From Anniella stebbinsi (Eukaryota; Chordata; Lepidosauria; Squamata; Anniellidae): a stretch of DNA of 64,000 nucleotides. Below, in pieces: positions 12,162-24,300 of the stretch; position 1 is the stretch's first letter, and every line of letters starts with the position of its first letter. Where the stretch lies: NCBI GenBank assembly GCA_029215795.1, contig JARDYH010000002.1, forward strand, positions 204,515,810 through 204,579,809. The letters are read 5' to 3'. The position numbers were made by a program, and so were the translations under genes. The notes beneath the pieces were generated by a model that ran no database searches, was not told the DNA's origin, and worked only from the letters and a program-made list of their open reading frames with translations.

Positions 12162-12986
12162 TAGGGGTGTGCACGGACCCCCCGGATCGGATCGGGACCC
12201 GGATCGGGACCTCCAATTTTGTCACGGATTGGTTCGGACAAAATCGGAGGCTCCCCGGACCGGATCGAGTACGATCCTGATCCAAAAATCGGAAATTTTT
12301 GGATCGGCCGCCATTTTTTTCCCCATAGACTTGCATTGCAATGCAAGTCTATGAGGAAAAAATGGCGGCGGGTGGGTGAGGGGGGGCCTAACTCCCTCCC
12401 CCCCAGGGCCGTCCGCTGTGGACGGCCCCGGCAGGTAAGCCCCCTCCCCCGTGCTCCCTACCCCCCCTGGGGCCGTCCGCTTCCATCCGCTGGCACCAGC
12501 GGGCGCCAGCGGATAGAAGCGGACGGCTCCGGGGGGGGTAAGCCCCCTTCCCCGCCACTGCTTACCTTTTAGGGCCGTTCGCTCCCATCCGGCGCCGGCG
12601 GCTACCACCAGCTGGCTTTGCGGCTTGCTCTTGAGTAGCGCGCCACCCTGGAGCAGGCCGCGGAGCCCGCTGGTAGTAGCCGCCGGCGCCGGACGGGAGC
12701 GGACGGGCCGGAAAGGTAAGAGCCCACCTCCTCCCGCCCCCTCCTCCCCCCCCACTGTCCACTTTCATCGGTGGGCGCCCGCTGGCGCCCGCCAATGGAA
12801 GCGGCGGTGGGCGCCAGTGGGCGCCCGCCGATCTGCCGATCCGCCGAACCAGTTCGGAGCCTTTTCGGACCGGTTCAGATTGGATCGGCCGATCCAGCTG
12901 TCGGATCGGAAATCGGATAATTTATCCGATTTCCCACTGGACCGGACTCGGATCGTGGATCGGGTCCGATCCAGTGCACATCCCTA
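12162..12986. mobile_element. hAT-like nonautonomous DNA transposon, copy 1 (825 bp)
   Basis: Ends TAGGGGTGTGCAC and GTGCACATCCCTA are inverted. The flanks ataataat (12154-12161) and ataataat (12987-12994) form an 8-bp duplication, though in an AAT-rich site. The body is very GC-rich and holds a 30-bp perfect palindrome (12324-12353) and a further inverted repeat around 12560-12720. Long open frames on both strands reflect base composition, not genes. The 8-bp duplication and YAGGG ends suggest hAT. Copy 2 is at 61043. Confidence 0.88.
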
Positions 12987-13109
12987 ATAATAATAACACT
13001 TGCTAAGAAGAGTACACAGTAGCAGTAATAATAATGATAAAGGATCATGCTGAAAGGAACAAGGGCAACATAAATCTAGCAAACAATCTATAATTCTATT
13101 TGAACAATT

Positions 13110-13255
13110 ATGCAGGGTTAGGCAACATGGAATCCTCCCCCTGTTTTGGAGTACAGACCCATAATTCCCAGCCATTATGGCCAATGTTTATAGATTATGG
13201 GAACTATAGTCCAGAATATCTGGAGGGCACCAGGTTGCCTATCCTTGAATAGACT
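13110..13255. mobile_element. 'gggcaccaggttgcc' palindromic MITE
   Basis: Inverted halves: gggttaggcaacatgg...cccataattcccagcc and gggaactatagtccagaat...ggagggcaccaggttgcctat. Related pieces are at 17940, 24395, 44075, 50452 and 57280. Confidence 0.6.
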
Positions 13256-13494
13256 ATCCTTGAAAGTACTTCATGTGACATATGTAATTGCTTTATGGAA
13301 TTCACCACCATAAGACATGGTGATGGCCATGGGCTGAGATGAATCTTAAATGTCCTGGAACAGAGGCATTTGCTGGGGAGCCACTGCAGAATAGGGCTAT
13401 TTCCCTCATGCTCTGTACATAGGCTTCTCAGAATCCTCTTGCTAGCCACCATAGAAAACTGTGCTGTACTTGGTGGCCTTTGGCCTGATCTGTA

Positions 13495-13765
13495 GGTTTG
13501 GTGCTGCCATTAGGCAGAGTGAAACAGTTGCCTCAGGCAGCAGTTTTTGGATGGCGGCAGTGGCAGGATGTTGAAGGAGAGAACTCTGTGCCATGCAGCA
13601 TGCCCTGTGTCCCCTAAGCTAGCCTGCTACCTTCAGGTGTGGTGGAGGATGCTGTCCCATTGCCAGTGTTGAAGAAGGATTCCACTGCCAGTCCAGTCAA
13701 GCTTTTGTACATGGAATGGAGTGGGCCCCATTTTGCGCTCTACCTCAGGAAACAAACTGCCATGG
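13495..13765. repeat. Interspersed repeat, same family as 46610-46890
   Basis: Shares attaggcagagtga, ctaagctag, ccttcaggtgtggtgga, ttggaatg and tgcctcaggcagca segments in the same order as the copy near 46.7 kb. The ends are roughly inverted. It is non-coding. Confidence 0.55.
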
Positions 13766-14429
13766 TTCAGCCCTGCTGATTTAACATAGTTCTTTTTATG
13801 TGCAATTCTATACAGTTCAAGGCAACACACTAAAAACAACCAATGAGGATTCTTTGAAGAGCTACTTCATGGTTTAGGGAAATAATAGGACACAATTTTT
13901 TATCAGAGGTACCCTGCGATGTTCTCTCATCAATTGAAAACTATGCACTTTCTGTAATATCTTATGTAGCCCTTACTCATTGTTTCAATTTTAAGTTCTG
14001 ATGCCAAAAGCTGCAGTTGCTTATCTTTATCTGTGGAAGCTTGAGCACTCATCTCCTCTGAAAATCCGATCCTGTCAAATATCATTATATTACTTTTAAA
14101 TTGGTGCTGGTTTTAAGCTTGGAACTGACTTTATTTTCAAGACTTCCACAAATAGTGGTTCTACATGTTTTTTTTCTCATAAACATATTGTTTAGGAAAA
14201 TGAAATTTGTAATCCTTGGGAAGATAACAGATCTACAGTATGAATGGATCATTTTAAAATCCTGTGTGCATTGGATTGTCTCATAATATTAAGAAGTTTA
14301 CTTGAACCAATAGTCTGTAGACTAATGAGTATAGGCATTTTATTAGAGGAAGTACAGTCAATAGTTTGGATGGGAGCCCATATTTGATATGCCTATATCC
14401 ACCTGTTCAAGCTTCTTGCTTAGGAAGAC

Positions 14430-14645
14430 AAAGAATGGGTTTGGATGACACAATAACCCACAATGGCTTAAATAACCCATTGTGGATTATTTAACACATC
14501 GTGGGCTATCATATTGTCTGTTGGGATTTTTTTAGCCCAAGATGAGTAACTTTCCCAAAATAACCGACTCTGATAACCCATAGTCTGCAGTATTTAACCG
14601 ACCATGGGTTCCCGTGTCATCTGTCAGGCACCCTGGGTTAATTTG
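14430..14645. mobile_element. Palindromic 'aacccacaatgg' MITE
   Basis: Left gggtttggatgacacaataac and right acccatgggttcccgtgtcatctg are imperfect inverted ends. Between them are repeated aacccattgtgg/ccatgggtt-type motifs. No coding. Confidence 0.55.
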
Positions 14646-14862
14646 CTCACCTATAGTGTTGCACGGCAAGAGGGATCATATAGTTCCTACTATTCTATAG
14701 ACCGTTGAAGGTGTGCAGGATCAGGACCACACTTCACAGACAGCCTTCTCTAGTCAGTGGGTACCCAATCCACCTTCAAAATCCTGTGCAATTTCATGCA
14801 GGGGAGAGAAAATCCTAAGTGCACCAAATAGAGGGTGGCACAAATAAACAAAAAATCCACAT

Positions 14863-14864
<2 letters not shown>

Positions 14865-14896
<32 letters not shown>

Positions 14897-15075
14897 CAAC
14901 AACAACAACAATAATTTATTTCTTACCCGCCTCTACATTTGAATCAAGGCGGGAACAACAATATGATAAAATACATTAACCTGATTAAAACATGACACAC
15001 ATTATTAAAACTGCATTAAAACATCCTAAAAAATCCTAAAACCACTATAGTCTAAAGTACATAATTACACAGGTA
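14865..15075 (-). repeat. (ATA)n/(ACA)n tract with antisense LINE tail
   Basis: The AAT and AAC units at 14865-14912 are followed by atttatttcttacccgcctc...gaatcaaggcgggaacaacaat. This is the same flank as at 8291, supporting a LINE 3' tail origin. The e1 acceptor lies about 210 bp downstream of the end. Confidence 0.6.
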
Positions 15076-15288
15076 TGAATTTGTGCAAATTGTGTGATTT
15101 TTATGAGCCAGTTTGCTTGCTGCTTCATACTCCAAAGTCAATAAGACCATCAAGGCTTGAGTTGGCATTGCTGTAACCCTGATACCATGGTTCCTGAATT
15201 CATCTCTTAAGATTTCTTATTCATTAGGAACAAACTATCTTTTCCCATTATACAAGCTCCTCATTTGTTCATTTCTGGTTTTTTTAAG

Positions 15289-15357
15289 GGTGAGGCAGGC
15301 CCATCAGGTCCTTATGGCCCCACTGGAGTTCCTGGAATTGGATATCCAGGACCTAAG
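15289..15357 (+). CDS. COL28A1: COL28A1 exon e1, collagen triple helix
   Basis: 69 bp, phase 0 at both ends, flanked by ...ttttttaag and gtaatg. It encodes 23 residues: five Gly-X-Y triplets ([15 protein letters not shown]), a one-residue interruption (GI), then GYP GPK. GPYG...GVPGIG fits the family's mid-helix. This is the most upstream exon I can identify here. Confidence 0.92.
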
Positions 15358-18300
15358 GTAATGTATAGGATCTACCATGATTCATGTTGATGTCTGTAGT
15401 TTGCATGTCTTATCTAAAATAATGACCCATTCCTGTTGTTTCTTCAAATACTTTGGGAGAAATGCTAAAATAGCTAGACTACAAGAACTATTATTCATGG
15501 AATGACAAACTCTGTCCCTTGGCCCAAGACATGAACCAGAATGTGCAGATCACATGTTGCACAATAGCACAAAGACACATTTTGTGTATTGGCATAAAAG
15601 GCAATAGTAGGAAGGGCAACTCACAACTACCTTGGCCCATACACGACAGCTACGAGGGCCCAGATAAGGAACTGATGTAGGGTTTTTTTGTCTCTAAATA
15701 TCTGTATTGCTGCAAATTAAAGCAGTTCTATCTGCAGTTCCATTGGTTTCCACAGGTTTTCAATGAGACTTTGAACTTGCTTCAATTCATTGCTTCCTAT
15801 GGTTAGGGTGACCATATGGAAAGGAGGACTTGGATCCTGTATCTTTAACAGTTGTATAGAAAATGGAATTTCAGCAGTTGTCGCTTGTATGCATGCAGCA
15901 CCTGGTGAAGTCCCCTCTTCATCGCAACAGTTAAAGCTGCAGGAGCCCTGTCCTCTTTTGTATCTGGTCTGTATATCTTTTGATTTTTGTATCCTTTTCA
16001 TATGGTCACCCTAAAGCCAATGATAAACCAGTGTAGATAACCTCCATTATTTAGAATGTTTAGTCTTTTGATACAAAGTGTACCGAACAGAGTGACAACA
16101 TGTATGATTATACTCTTTTATTCTCCGCATTGTTTAAATGCTAGAGACAGTAAAGGTCTTTGGAGTACATAAATATATATGTGAAAGGGTGAACTTGTGA
16201 GTGTCTCTTATTCCTTTAAAAAGGCACATTGGAGAGATCAGTCTAGTTTAAATAGCTAAGTTACAGGATGAGATCAATCTAAAAGTAAAATAAATGCAGC
16301 CCTATATTTTCCTTACTTTTTGAATTTTATTTTACAAGGGTGATAGAGGTCAAGAAGGAAGAATTGGGCTTCCAGGACCGATTGGAATTGGTGAGCCAGG
16401 CTTAACGGTAAGTAAATTTGTCAAGTTCTGGAAAGGAGTTTAAAAGATTTAAGAATGGACGTTTGGTTGAAAAACAGTAGCAGTGTTTGTTGAATCTTTC
16501 TGCATCATCTGAACATTTTCAGTTTGTCTACTAGATTGTAAACCTTTAACGGGGAAAGTTCTTCTTTTCACTTAGGAAGATCATCTAATATGGTTAATAG
16601 TAAGAAGAAGAATAAATGTAAACTGCAAAGGTTCTGTCTCCTGCAAGTAAAAGATATAACAAAATATGTACGGGACCAACTGGAGATGAGCAATTGAAAT
16701 AATAATAATGCTATTGGTAGAGTAGTTGCAGGTTACCTGAAAACAAATGGAATAATGCACTGGGGAATTTAATCTATTTATTTTCTATCTTTCATCTGAT
16801 GCATGCAAGGCAGTGTACATGGCTCTCCACCTTCCCCATGTTATCCTCACAACAACCCTGTGAAGTAGGTTAGGCTGAGACTCAATTACTAGCCCAAAGT
16901 CACCCAGTGAGAACTTCACGATTATGTGGATATTTGAATCCTGGTCTCCCCAGTCCTAATCCCTCTACCCCCTGTGTCACATCGGTTTGTAAATCCTATT
17001 CACATAAATAGGATCATTTTGATGGAACGTGTGCAGGAGACCCTCCAGGTTGATTGTACTGAAATATATTATTGCTCCAACCCAGCTATTTTATATGGCA
17101 CTAGAGCTCCTATGAGAAAGTAAACTATCTGCTAGAGCTGTACCCATTATTATTTTTATAGAAGCAGTACATCCACATGTGCATTCCGGTACATCATATG
17201 ATTTGGCCAGAGCATCCCTTAGCTCATTATTGAATGATATTGTTTTCCCTCCTATTTCATAGACTTCTTGCTGTATCTACTGCTATTTGTTAACAGCAGA
17301 AAATGGCAAGATATATGGATTCTTTGAATTATTTCAAATTCATTTGACATTTTTGAATGATTTGACAAATGCAGTACTCTGTAATTCACACCTGTGTCCG
17401 CATGCATGCCATTATGAGGTTAGCTATAGGTATCGGGTTTTGGGATAATATGCTTGTCCTATATCAGTTGGAAAGTGTAACATCAGAAGTAGCACTAGTA
17501 GTCTGCTTTTGAAGGGTGTTTATTTTGTTAAATGTTCTTATTTTCTTGTATTTTGATGAGAGTACACTTTACACAGTGCATAGTTAAAATATGGAATTCG
17601 CTGTCATAGGATGTAGTGATGGGCACCAATTTAAATGGCTTTAAAAGGGAGTTGGATAAGTTCCTGGAAGAGAAGGCTGTCAATGGCTACTTGTCCTGAT
17701 GGCTATATGCTACCTCCAGTATCAGAAGCAGTAAACCTATGTACACCAGTTGCTGGGGACCATGGGTGTGTGTGTGTGGGGGGAAGGTGCTGTCCCATTT
17801 ATTCCTGCTTTTCCCATAGGCCGCTGTTTGGGCACTGTGTGAACAGAATGCTGGACTAGATGGACCCTCGGTCTGATCCAGCATGGTTCCCCTTATGTTC
17901 TTACATATTTAGTATAGCTTCATCAGTTTTAACCCTTAACTTCACCTCCCATCAGCCCCAGCCAGCAGGGCTAACAGTTGGGAATGATGGGAACTGTAGT
18001 CCAAAAGGTCTGGAGGTTGTAGTCCAAAAGGCTGGTGTATGTATTCTTGCTTCCAACACACAGCCCTGACATGCATGCAGGGGCTTCGTTGCCCACCATT
18101 CTCTTCAGTAGCATTCCACAACACTGAAGTAAATGGTGGGCACCTCCTGCCTCTGTAGAGAGCTCCATGTATGAATTGGAGCCCCTCAGGGCTTTGTATC
18201 ACTAAACCAGGGATGCACAATGGTTTTGCAGCTCCCAACTGCTTTTCTCCACAGTGGCTGGGACAAGAGTCACTGGGAGTAGGGGGGTGGGCGCAGGGGG

Positions 18301-21300
18301 ATGAGGCTTTCTTCAGCACTTATCAGGGAAACCCTGTTTTTATCTCTGTTCAGTTTCAGATTTAATTACCCTGCAAATTAAATACCTTTACATTTCAATT
18401 TTTAAACTTTCAAACTCAGGGGCCACGTGGTCCTGAGGGTGTACAAGGTGAAAGAGGCCCACCAGGAGAAGGACTCCCTGGACAGAAGGTAAATATTTTC
18501 CATTTCACTAAATGTATTATCTCCCCCTTGGTCACCTCTTTGGATGAATTTCTAGGATTGCATTGATTCCTCAACATTGTCTCACCACAAGCGTAATTCT
18601 CCACTTTGCCCCAGGGTTACCATTTAGGAGTGTAGAAGAGTTTCTGTTCCAGGGCACATATGTTGTGATGATCCCTCACTAACCACCCATATCTCTGGCC
18701 AAACTTGCTGGTTTCAACAAAGTGCTTTCCACAGTGAAAATTGTTGAACAATTAGGGCATCATAACATCTGATTCCTGAAGTTTTCCCTTTCTTCACCAT
18801 TCCTAGAACAGGACATTTCTTGAGTCTTGTAGGCCTTATCAGGCAAATGGTATCAGCAGTTCCCTGCTTATGGAATATTTTGTGATGGTGGCTTTTAAGT
18901 GGCGATGAGGGGAAAAGGTCCTCTTCCAAGATTGGCCCTACCATTAGGCAGAGTGAAGTGGCCATCTCAGTGGATCTCAGGCATCAGAATTTGAGTGTCA
19001 TGAAAGGGTAGCAAGCCACCCAGAGTTTTACCAGTAGATCCTGATCTATTTTTACCCCCACCCCCTGATTTATAGGACATGGTTTCTTGTGTCTGAGGTA
19101 GCTTCCTTCAGTAGCTGTGATGAGACGAGCAAAGTCCTTAGTTACTCCAGCTGTTCTCATACTGTCAAAGTGGACCTGCTTTCTCAGAGTCTCCATTCCA
19201 CTCCGACCTAACTCTTAAAGATGATTCCATTTACAATTCCATGTTGGGAAGTTCTAACACCAAGGAATGTTGTAATGAATCTCTGTGGACACTTGCATCT
19301 TCATGGACGATCACCATCAGCTTCTGGAAATGAAATATGTAAACTTTCTGAGGAACTAACCAGTTTAAAAATATATCAACAGTGATTAATTGTGGAAATT
19401 AAAACAGTGTTTATGTCCTGTTCCCACATATATCCTGTTCTAGCAGATATGCACCGGAAGATTCACAGCCCCCTGTGGCTTGAGATGACGCTCTTGTTTT
19501 TTTACAGTGTTTCCTCATTCAGTATAGGATATGCACATCTTTAATTCACTGCTCCCTGACTCAAAATTTGCCTGCAAGTTTTTATGATCTTTAGACTGAA
19601 ACTTAATTCCCATCTACCCTTAGTAGGTTGTGAAGAAAAGGGTCAATGAAATGATACAAGCTTGTGATTAGCCACTTGTCTTTTCACCCATGGTGAATAA
19701 AAATTACTTGCAGGTGACTAAGAATAGGAGAGGCAAGTGTAATGACCAATGATTACAGAAATTAAGTAGATGATATTTTTCCAGACATGGGGGTGGGGGA
19801 AAAGAGATGGAAAAAACTTCATCTGCTTAACTTTTTCAGGGCTGGTTGCTGGTACAGGGAAAGAAGCAAGGGCAGTTTTTTAAAAATCTGATAACCAAAA
19901 GGCAACCTTATTGATACATGCACAATTTAGTAACCCTCAAAAATGTTAAATAGGCTGTCTGCTATCACATGTCTGTGTTAGTAATTTGCAACCTAAATGA
20001 AAACAACAACAACAACAACAACAACTGACAAAATAAAAACCTTCGTGGGTTAGTCACCTGGAAGCAATTTTTATTCACCGTGGGTGAACATCCAAGTGGC
20101 TATTCACAAGCCTGTCCAATGAGATAATCCATCATAAACTTGGCTTCTCTTTTCCATTCCATTTCTGATTGTTGTGACAAAAGATACAATATCCCAGTAT
20201 TAAGTGGGATAGACTTTGTGCTAGAGGACCAAGAAGGTTTTCTTCTAGAAAATCATGGTGAACTCTTTTTTACTTCATGCTCAAGGTCTAAGGCCCAGTT
20301 CACCCATGCAGTCAGCAGTGTGGTAGCCACTTGAGAACACAACAACATGGAAGCTGGTAGGCTGTTTACGTGAGCATGTTTTTCCTAAATTCAGGCAATA
20401 TTTATACTTATTTATTAAATTTACACACACATCCTTTCCACTAAAATTAGTGTGCTAGGCAGCTAACAATAAAATACAAATGAAATAACAAAATTATAAT
20501 TAAACATTGACACTCAAATAAAACTTCATCCCAATAAAAATACATAAATAAAAATACCAATTTAAAAAATCTTGTGGTGTGTGGATAAGAACGGGGAGGG
20601 AGGAAAAACCCCCAGTACCCACCAGGTTAAAATTTACCCAAGCAGTAAATCAGCTTAAAAGCCCAAACTCTGTCAGAATAAAAATGTCTTTGCCTGCTGT
20701 CTGAAGGACAACAGAGATGGAGCTTGCTTGGACTCCCTTAGCAAGAAGTTCCAAAGCTTGGGATTAGCTACCAAGAAGGCCCACTCTTGTGTTCCTGACA
20801 AACAGCCCTTTGATAGTGGTGGGGCAGAGAGAACGGCCTCCCCCAAGGATATTAAATCCCAGGCAAGCTCAAAAGGGAGAATGCAGTCTTTCCAATAGCC
20901 TGGTTCTGGAGTTGTGTGGGGCTTTATATGTCATATAACCAACAGAAATGTACTGGGATCCCATGAAACTGTCATTACAGGGGAGTCACATGCTCCCTAT
21001 AACTAGCAACAGCATTCTGGACTAGCTGAATCTTCCAAACACTTCTCAAACACTGAAAGACCTTCAATTAATATTAGTGTCAAATATTTCCAGGGTGAAA
21101 AGGGTTCCGAAGGGCCAGCAGGACCAGTTGGAGCACCAGGCCTATCCATCAAAGGAGTTAAGGTACAATGTATAGTACCAATGATATAAATTGTACACTG
21201 CAGTGTTGAACCACTAGCATGTTTCAGAAGGGCAGGGAATAAATTTGGAATCAGGAATGCAGGGGAAATGTACAGAGCAGTTGCTTAGATTGTGAAGTAG

Positions 21301-24300
21301 GCCTAGATATGAAGTCACCAACAAACACATTGATCCTGACTGCATCCTGACTTGGTCTGATGACTTTCCCAAATGTTCTCTATCCCATGGTCTTTTCTCC
21401 CAGAAAATGCGCCTTTTGAATAGTTTGTGAGTTTATATGCGATCGAGAACGCAGGGAAGGCATTGCAAGCTTAAAAATAGTTTGATGATGATGATGCTTT
21501 GATTAAAAATATAATTTATGAGAGCACGTTTTTCATACAGGGCGAGCGAGGGATGGGTGGACCGCAAGGTTTAATGGGACCACCTGGAGCTGGCATCCAA
21601 GGAGATCAGGTAAATGCATGAGGGTAATAACCCATTTGGGCTAGGCATTTTTGCTGGTTTATGAACATATATGGGCATGAATGTTATTCCTGTTGACGGC
21701 AACAACACTGTAAAACCATAGCCAAGTGAAATGTGTTGGGTCCTTTGGAACTGTCCAGTCCTGATACACTTCCATGTTTGGCTAATTTAACTCAGGGGCA
21801 TCTTGACTGCATACATATTTGCAGACTGATTCATAATCTAGCACTTGGATTTAAGACAGCACAGCTTCATTAAACCCACCAGTGTTTTAGAGTTGACAAT
21901 CAAGATGGCTTTCTTCTCAGAAATCGGAACTGAGTTTATCGAAGGACAGGAAGACCAAGAGCCTATCTACACTACTGCTTTAAAATGGTTTATAACAGTT
22001 TTAAACCGGTCAATAATGGTTATTAACCGGTTTAAAGCTGTTATAAACCGTTTTAAAGCAGTAGTGTAGATAGGCTCCAAGTGACCTGGTAGTGTTGGAT
22101 TTAAAGCATTGTCATCAGTAAGTAACACACAGTGGGGTGTGACTTTCCATGCAACAAAGCATCATTTTTACACAGTGTCTCACAATGGGTGTTCAAAATA
22201 ACCAGTGTCAAAAAATGAGCAGATACATTCTGAAGGTTCAATAGAATGAATATAATGAATGCAGGGATTTGAGGTGAAATCATACACATCTTATTTGGGC
22301 TTTTGCTTTTATTCTTTTTTGCCCCACCAATAATAACAGTATTCTTTGCAACTTGGAACTATTTCTCTGAGACCCGCAGATGTAAACCTGATCATAGAGC
22401 TCAAAGTTTGGCCCTAGAGCAGAAAAATGAAGTCTATTTATTTCCTTTTTTTTTAATCAGTTAATTTTATTGAGCTGTAGAATGAAGCTGAACACAACAA
22501 AAATGTATCCATCAATGACAGGTCTTTGCTATTAAAAACAAAAATCCTTGGCTTTCATTTGTTGGAACTTCTTAATTTTGATTACGTTAATGTTTTAAAG
22601 TATATTTGTTTTAGATATGATGACCATTTGTACATAGAGACCATAGCTCAGTACAGAGCACACACACTGGCCTGGTTCACTTGTAACCAGAAGCCACCGT
22701 AGATGAATTTCCCTGTGGAGCTTCTTGTTGCAGCAGCTGCCAACATTTTGAATATTCCGGGTGCAGCAGGGGGGTGCCGTACCTTTTCATTATGCGTAAC
22801 CTGGCAAGGATGGTTTGTTTGTTGACAAGCCACCCACAACCCTAAAACAGCCCATGAGTTCTGCGTGGCTTGTCAACCAACCCAACACTCCACTCTTACT
22901 GGGTTCACATGTAGTGAGAAGCCACAGCAGCAGGGTCTTGGATTGTCAAACTGGCACCTGCAGGCACTGCAACCTATCACGGCTAATAAGCCATGGTGGG
23001 CTATGGTGATCGTGGGAACCAGGTTATTGCATGCAGAAGATCCCAAGTTCAATCCCTGGCATCTCCAGGTAAAAGGATCAGCAGAAACTGCAGTGGCTTG
23101 TTAACCACTGTGCGTGTACCGGTCTGCTTTATATAAACCCATGTTGGGTGCCACTTCTTGTGTCATCCAAACCTGGCAAGGGTGACTTGTTCGGGCAATT
23201 AACAAACCACGCAGAACCCATTTAAGCCTGTGGCTTAAATAAACCACAGTGGGCTCCTGTGATCATGCAAACCAGGTCTCTGGGATTTACAATACACATC
23301 AGATACCTAATTTCCCTTGTGCTTGTATGGTGAATCTCTTTGATTTTCTTTTCAGCATAATTAGTAGATTAGTTTTAATTGTTTTAATTGTTCTTCTTGC
23401 TTTTAAACTTTTCTACTGGCTTTAGTTTGCTAATGATGTAATACATTTTAGCCTTGTATATTTATTGTTTTATATTGTTCTGCTTTTATCTGTAGGCTGC
23501 TCTGAGATCTCAGGGATACAAATGGTTTAATAAATTAAATTAAAATAAAAATTAGTATCTGACAAAGAGCAATATGTATGAACTGAAACTGTATCTCTTT
23601 AGGGCATTCCAGGTCTGAAAGGCGCACCTGGGGTGAAAGGGTCGCGAGGTGTCGGCCTACCTGGGCCAAAGGTAGTATTTAAATGTATTACATTGTACAA
23701 TGAAACAATTTCAGACTTGAGGTCAAAGGGCCTTTGGGACATGCAATTTGCAGTTAAAGAGAGTTATGTTTTATTAGTTGGTTGTGTTTATTGTAGGCTT
23801 TCAACAGTGATATATCTATTGATACCTGTAGATATTTGTGTGAGATGTGGACGGACGTGTGGTAGGAAACTGCAACTATCTGCAGAGGACACATTGTGAT
23901 AACATAGAGATGAAGGTCAGGGACCCGAGTGGTTCTTGTATGTACAGGAAGATACTGCAAGAATTTACATTTTCTTTGCCCAGGTAGCAGAAAGGCTCTA
24001 CTGGTCTTTGACACTTAAGTCAAGCTAGATATGACACAACAGCTATAGGCGTGCATTATCTGTTTAAATATAAACTGGGAGTGAAACTGTCTACCCTTTA
24101 TGTAAAAAGGAGCATGCAGGGGAGACAAGTGAAAACTACTCCTCACAGTGTTCAGCTGCTTTGATTCTGGATCTAATGCGAGAAGTAAGCCAGGCTGGGG
24201 AAAAAATGCTGAAAGCAACAGAGTACAGCAGGTTATGGCAAGGGAGGACAGCTTGTTTTGCTCCTCTTTCCTCCACGCTCCTTTTCATGTAACGAAAAGA

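Larger units (their letters stand above)
1..15288 (+). other. COL28A1: Intron of COL28A1 upstream of the first recognisable exon
   Basis: I read this stretch for Gly-X-Y coding blocks next to AG/GT and found none. Since e1 is a phase-0 internal collagen exon, the sequence is most simply one large intron of at least 15 kb, although a small divergent exon could have been missed. It holds L2 tails, a tRNA-derived SINE, AAT microsatellites, a hAT-like element and palindromic MITEs, listed separately. Bases 1-520, 2800-4370, 6690-8230, 11230-12160 and 13760-14430 show nothing I can name. Confidence 0.7.

Noticed and set aside
12219..12987. Long Pro/Gly/Arg-rich open frames on both strands
   Set aside because: They come from the GC-rich hAT-like element and have no domain; the same occurs in copy 2 at 60850-61869.
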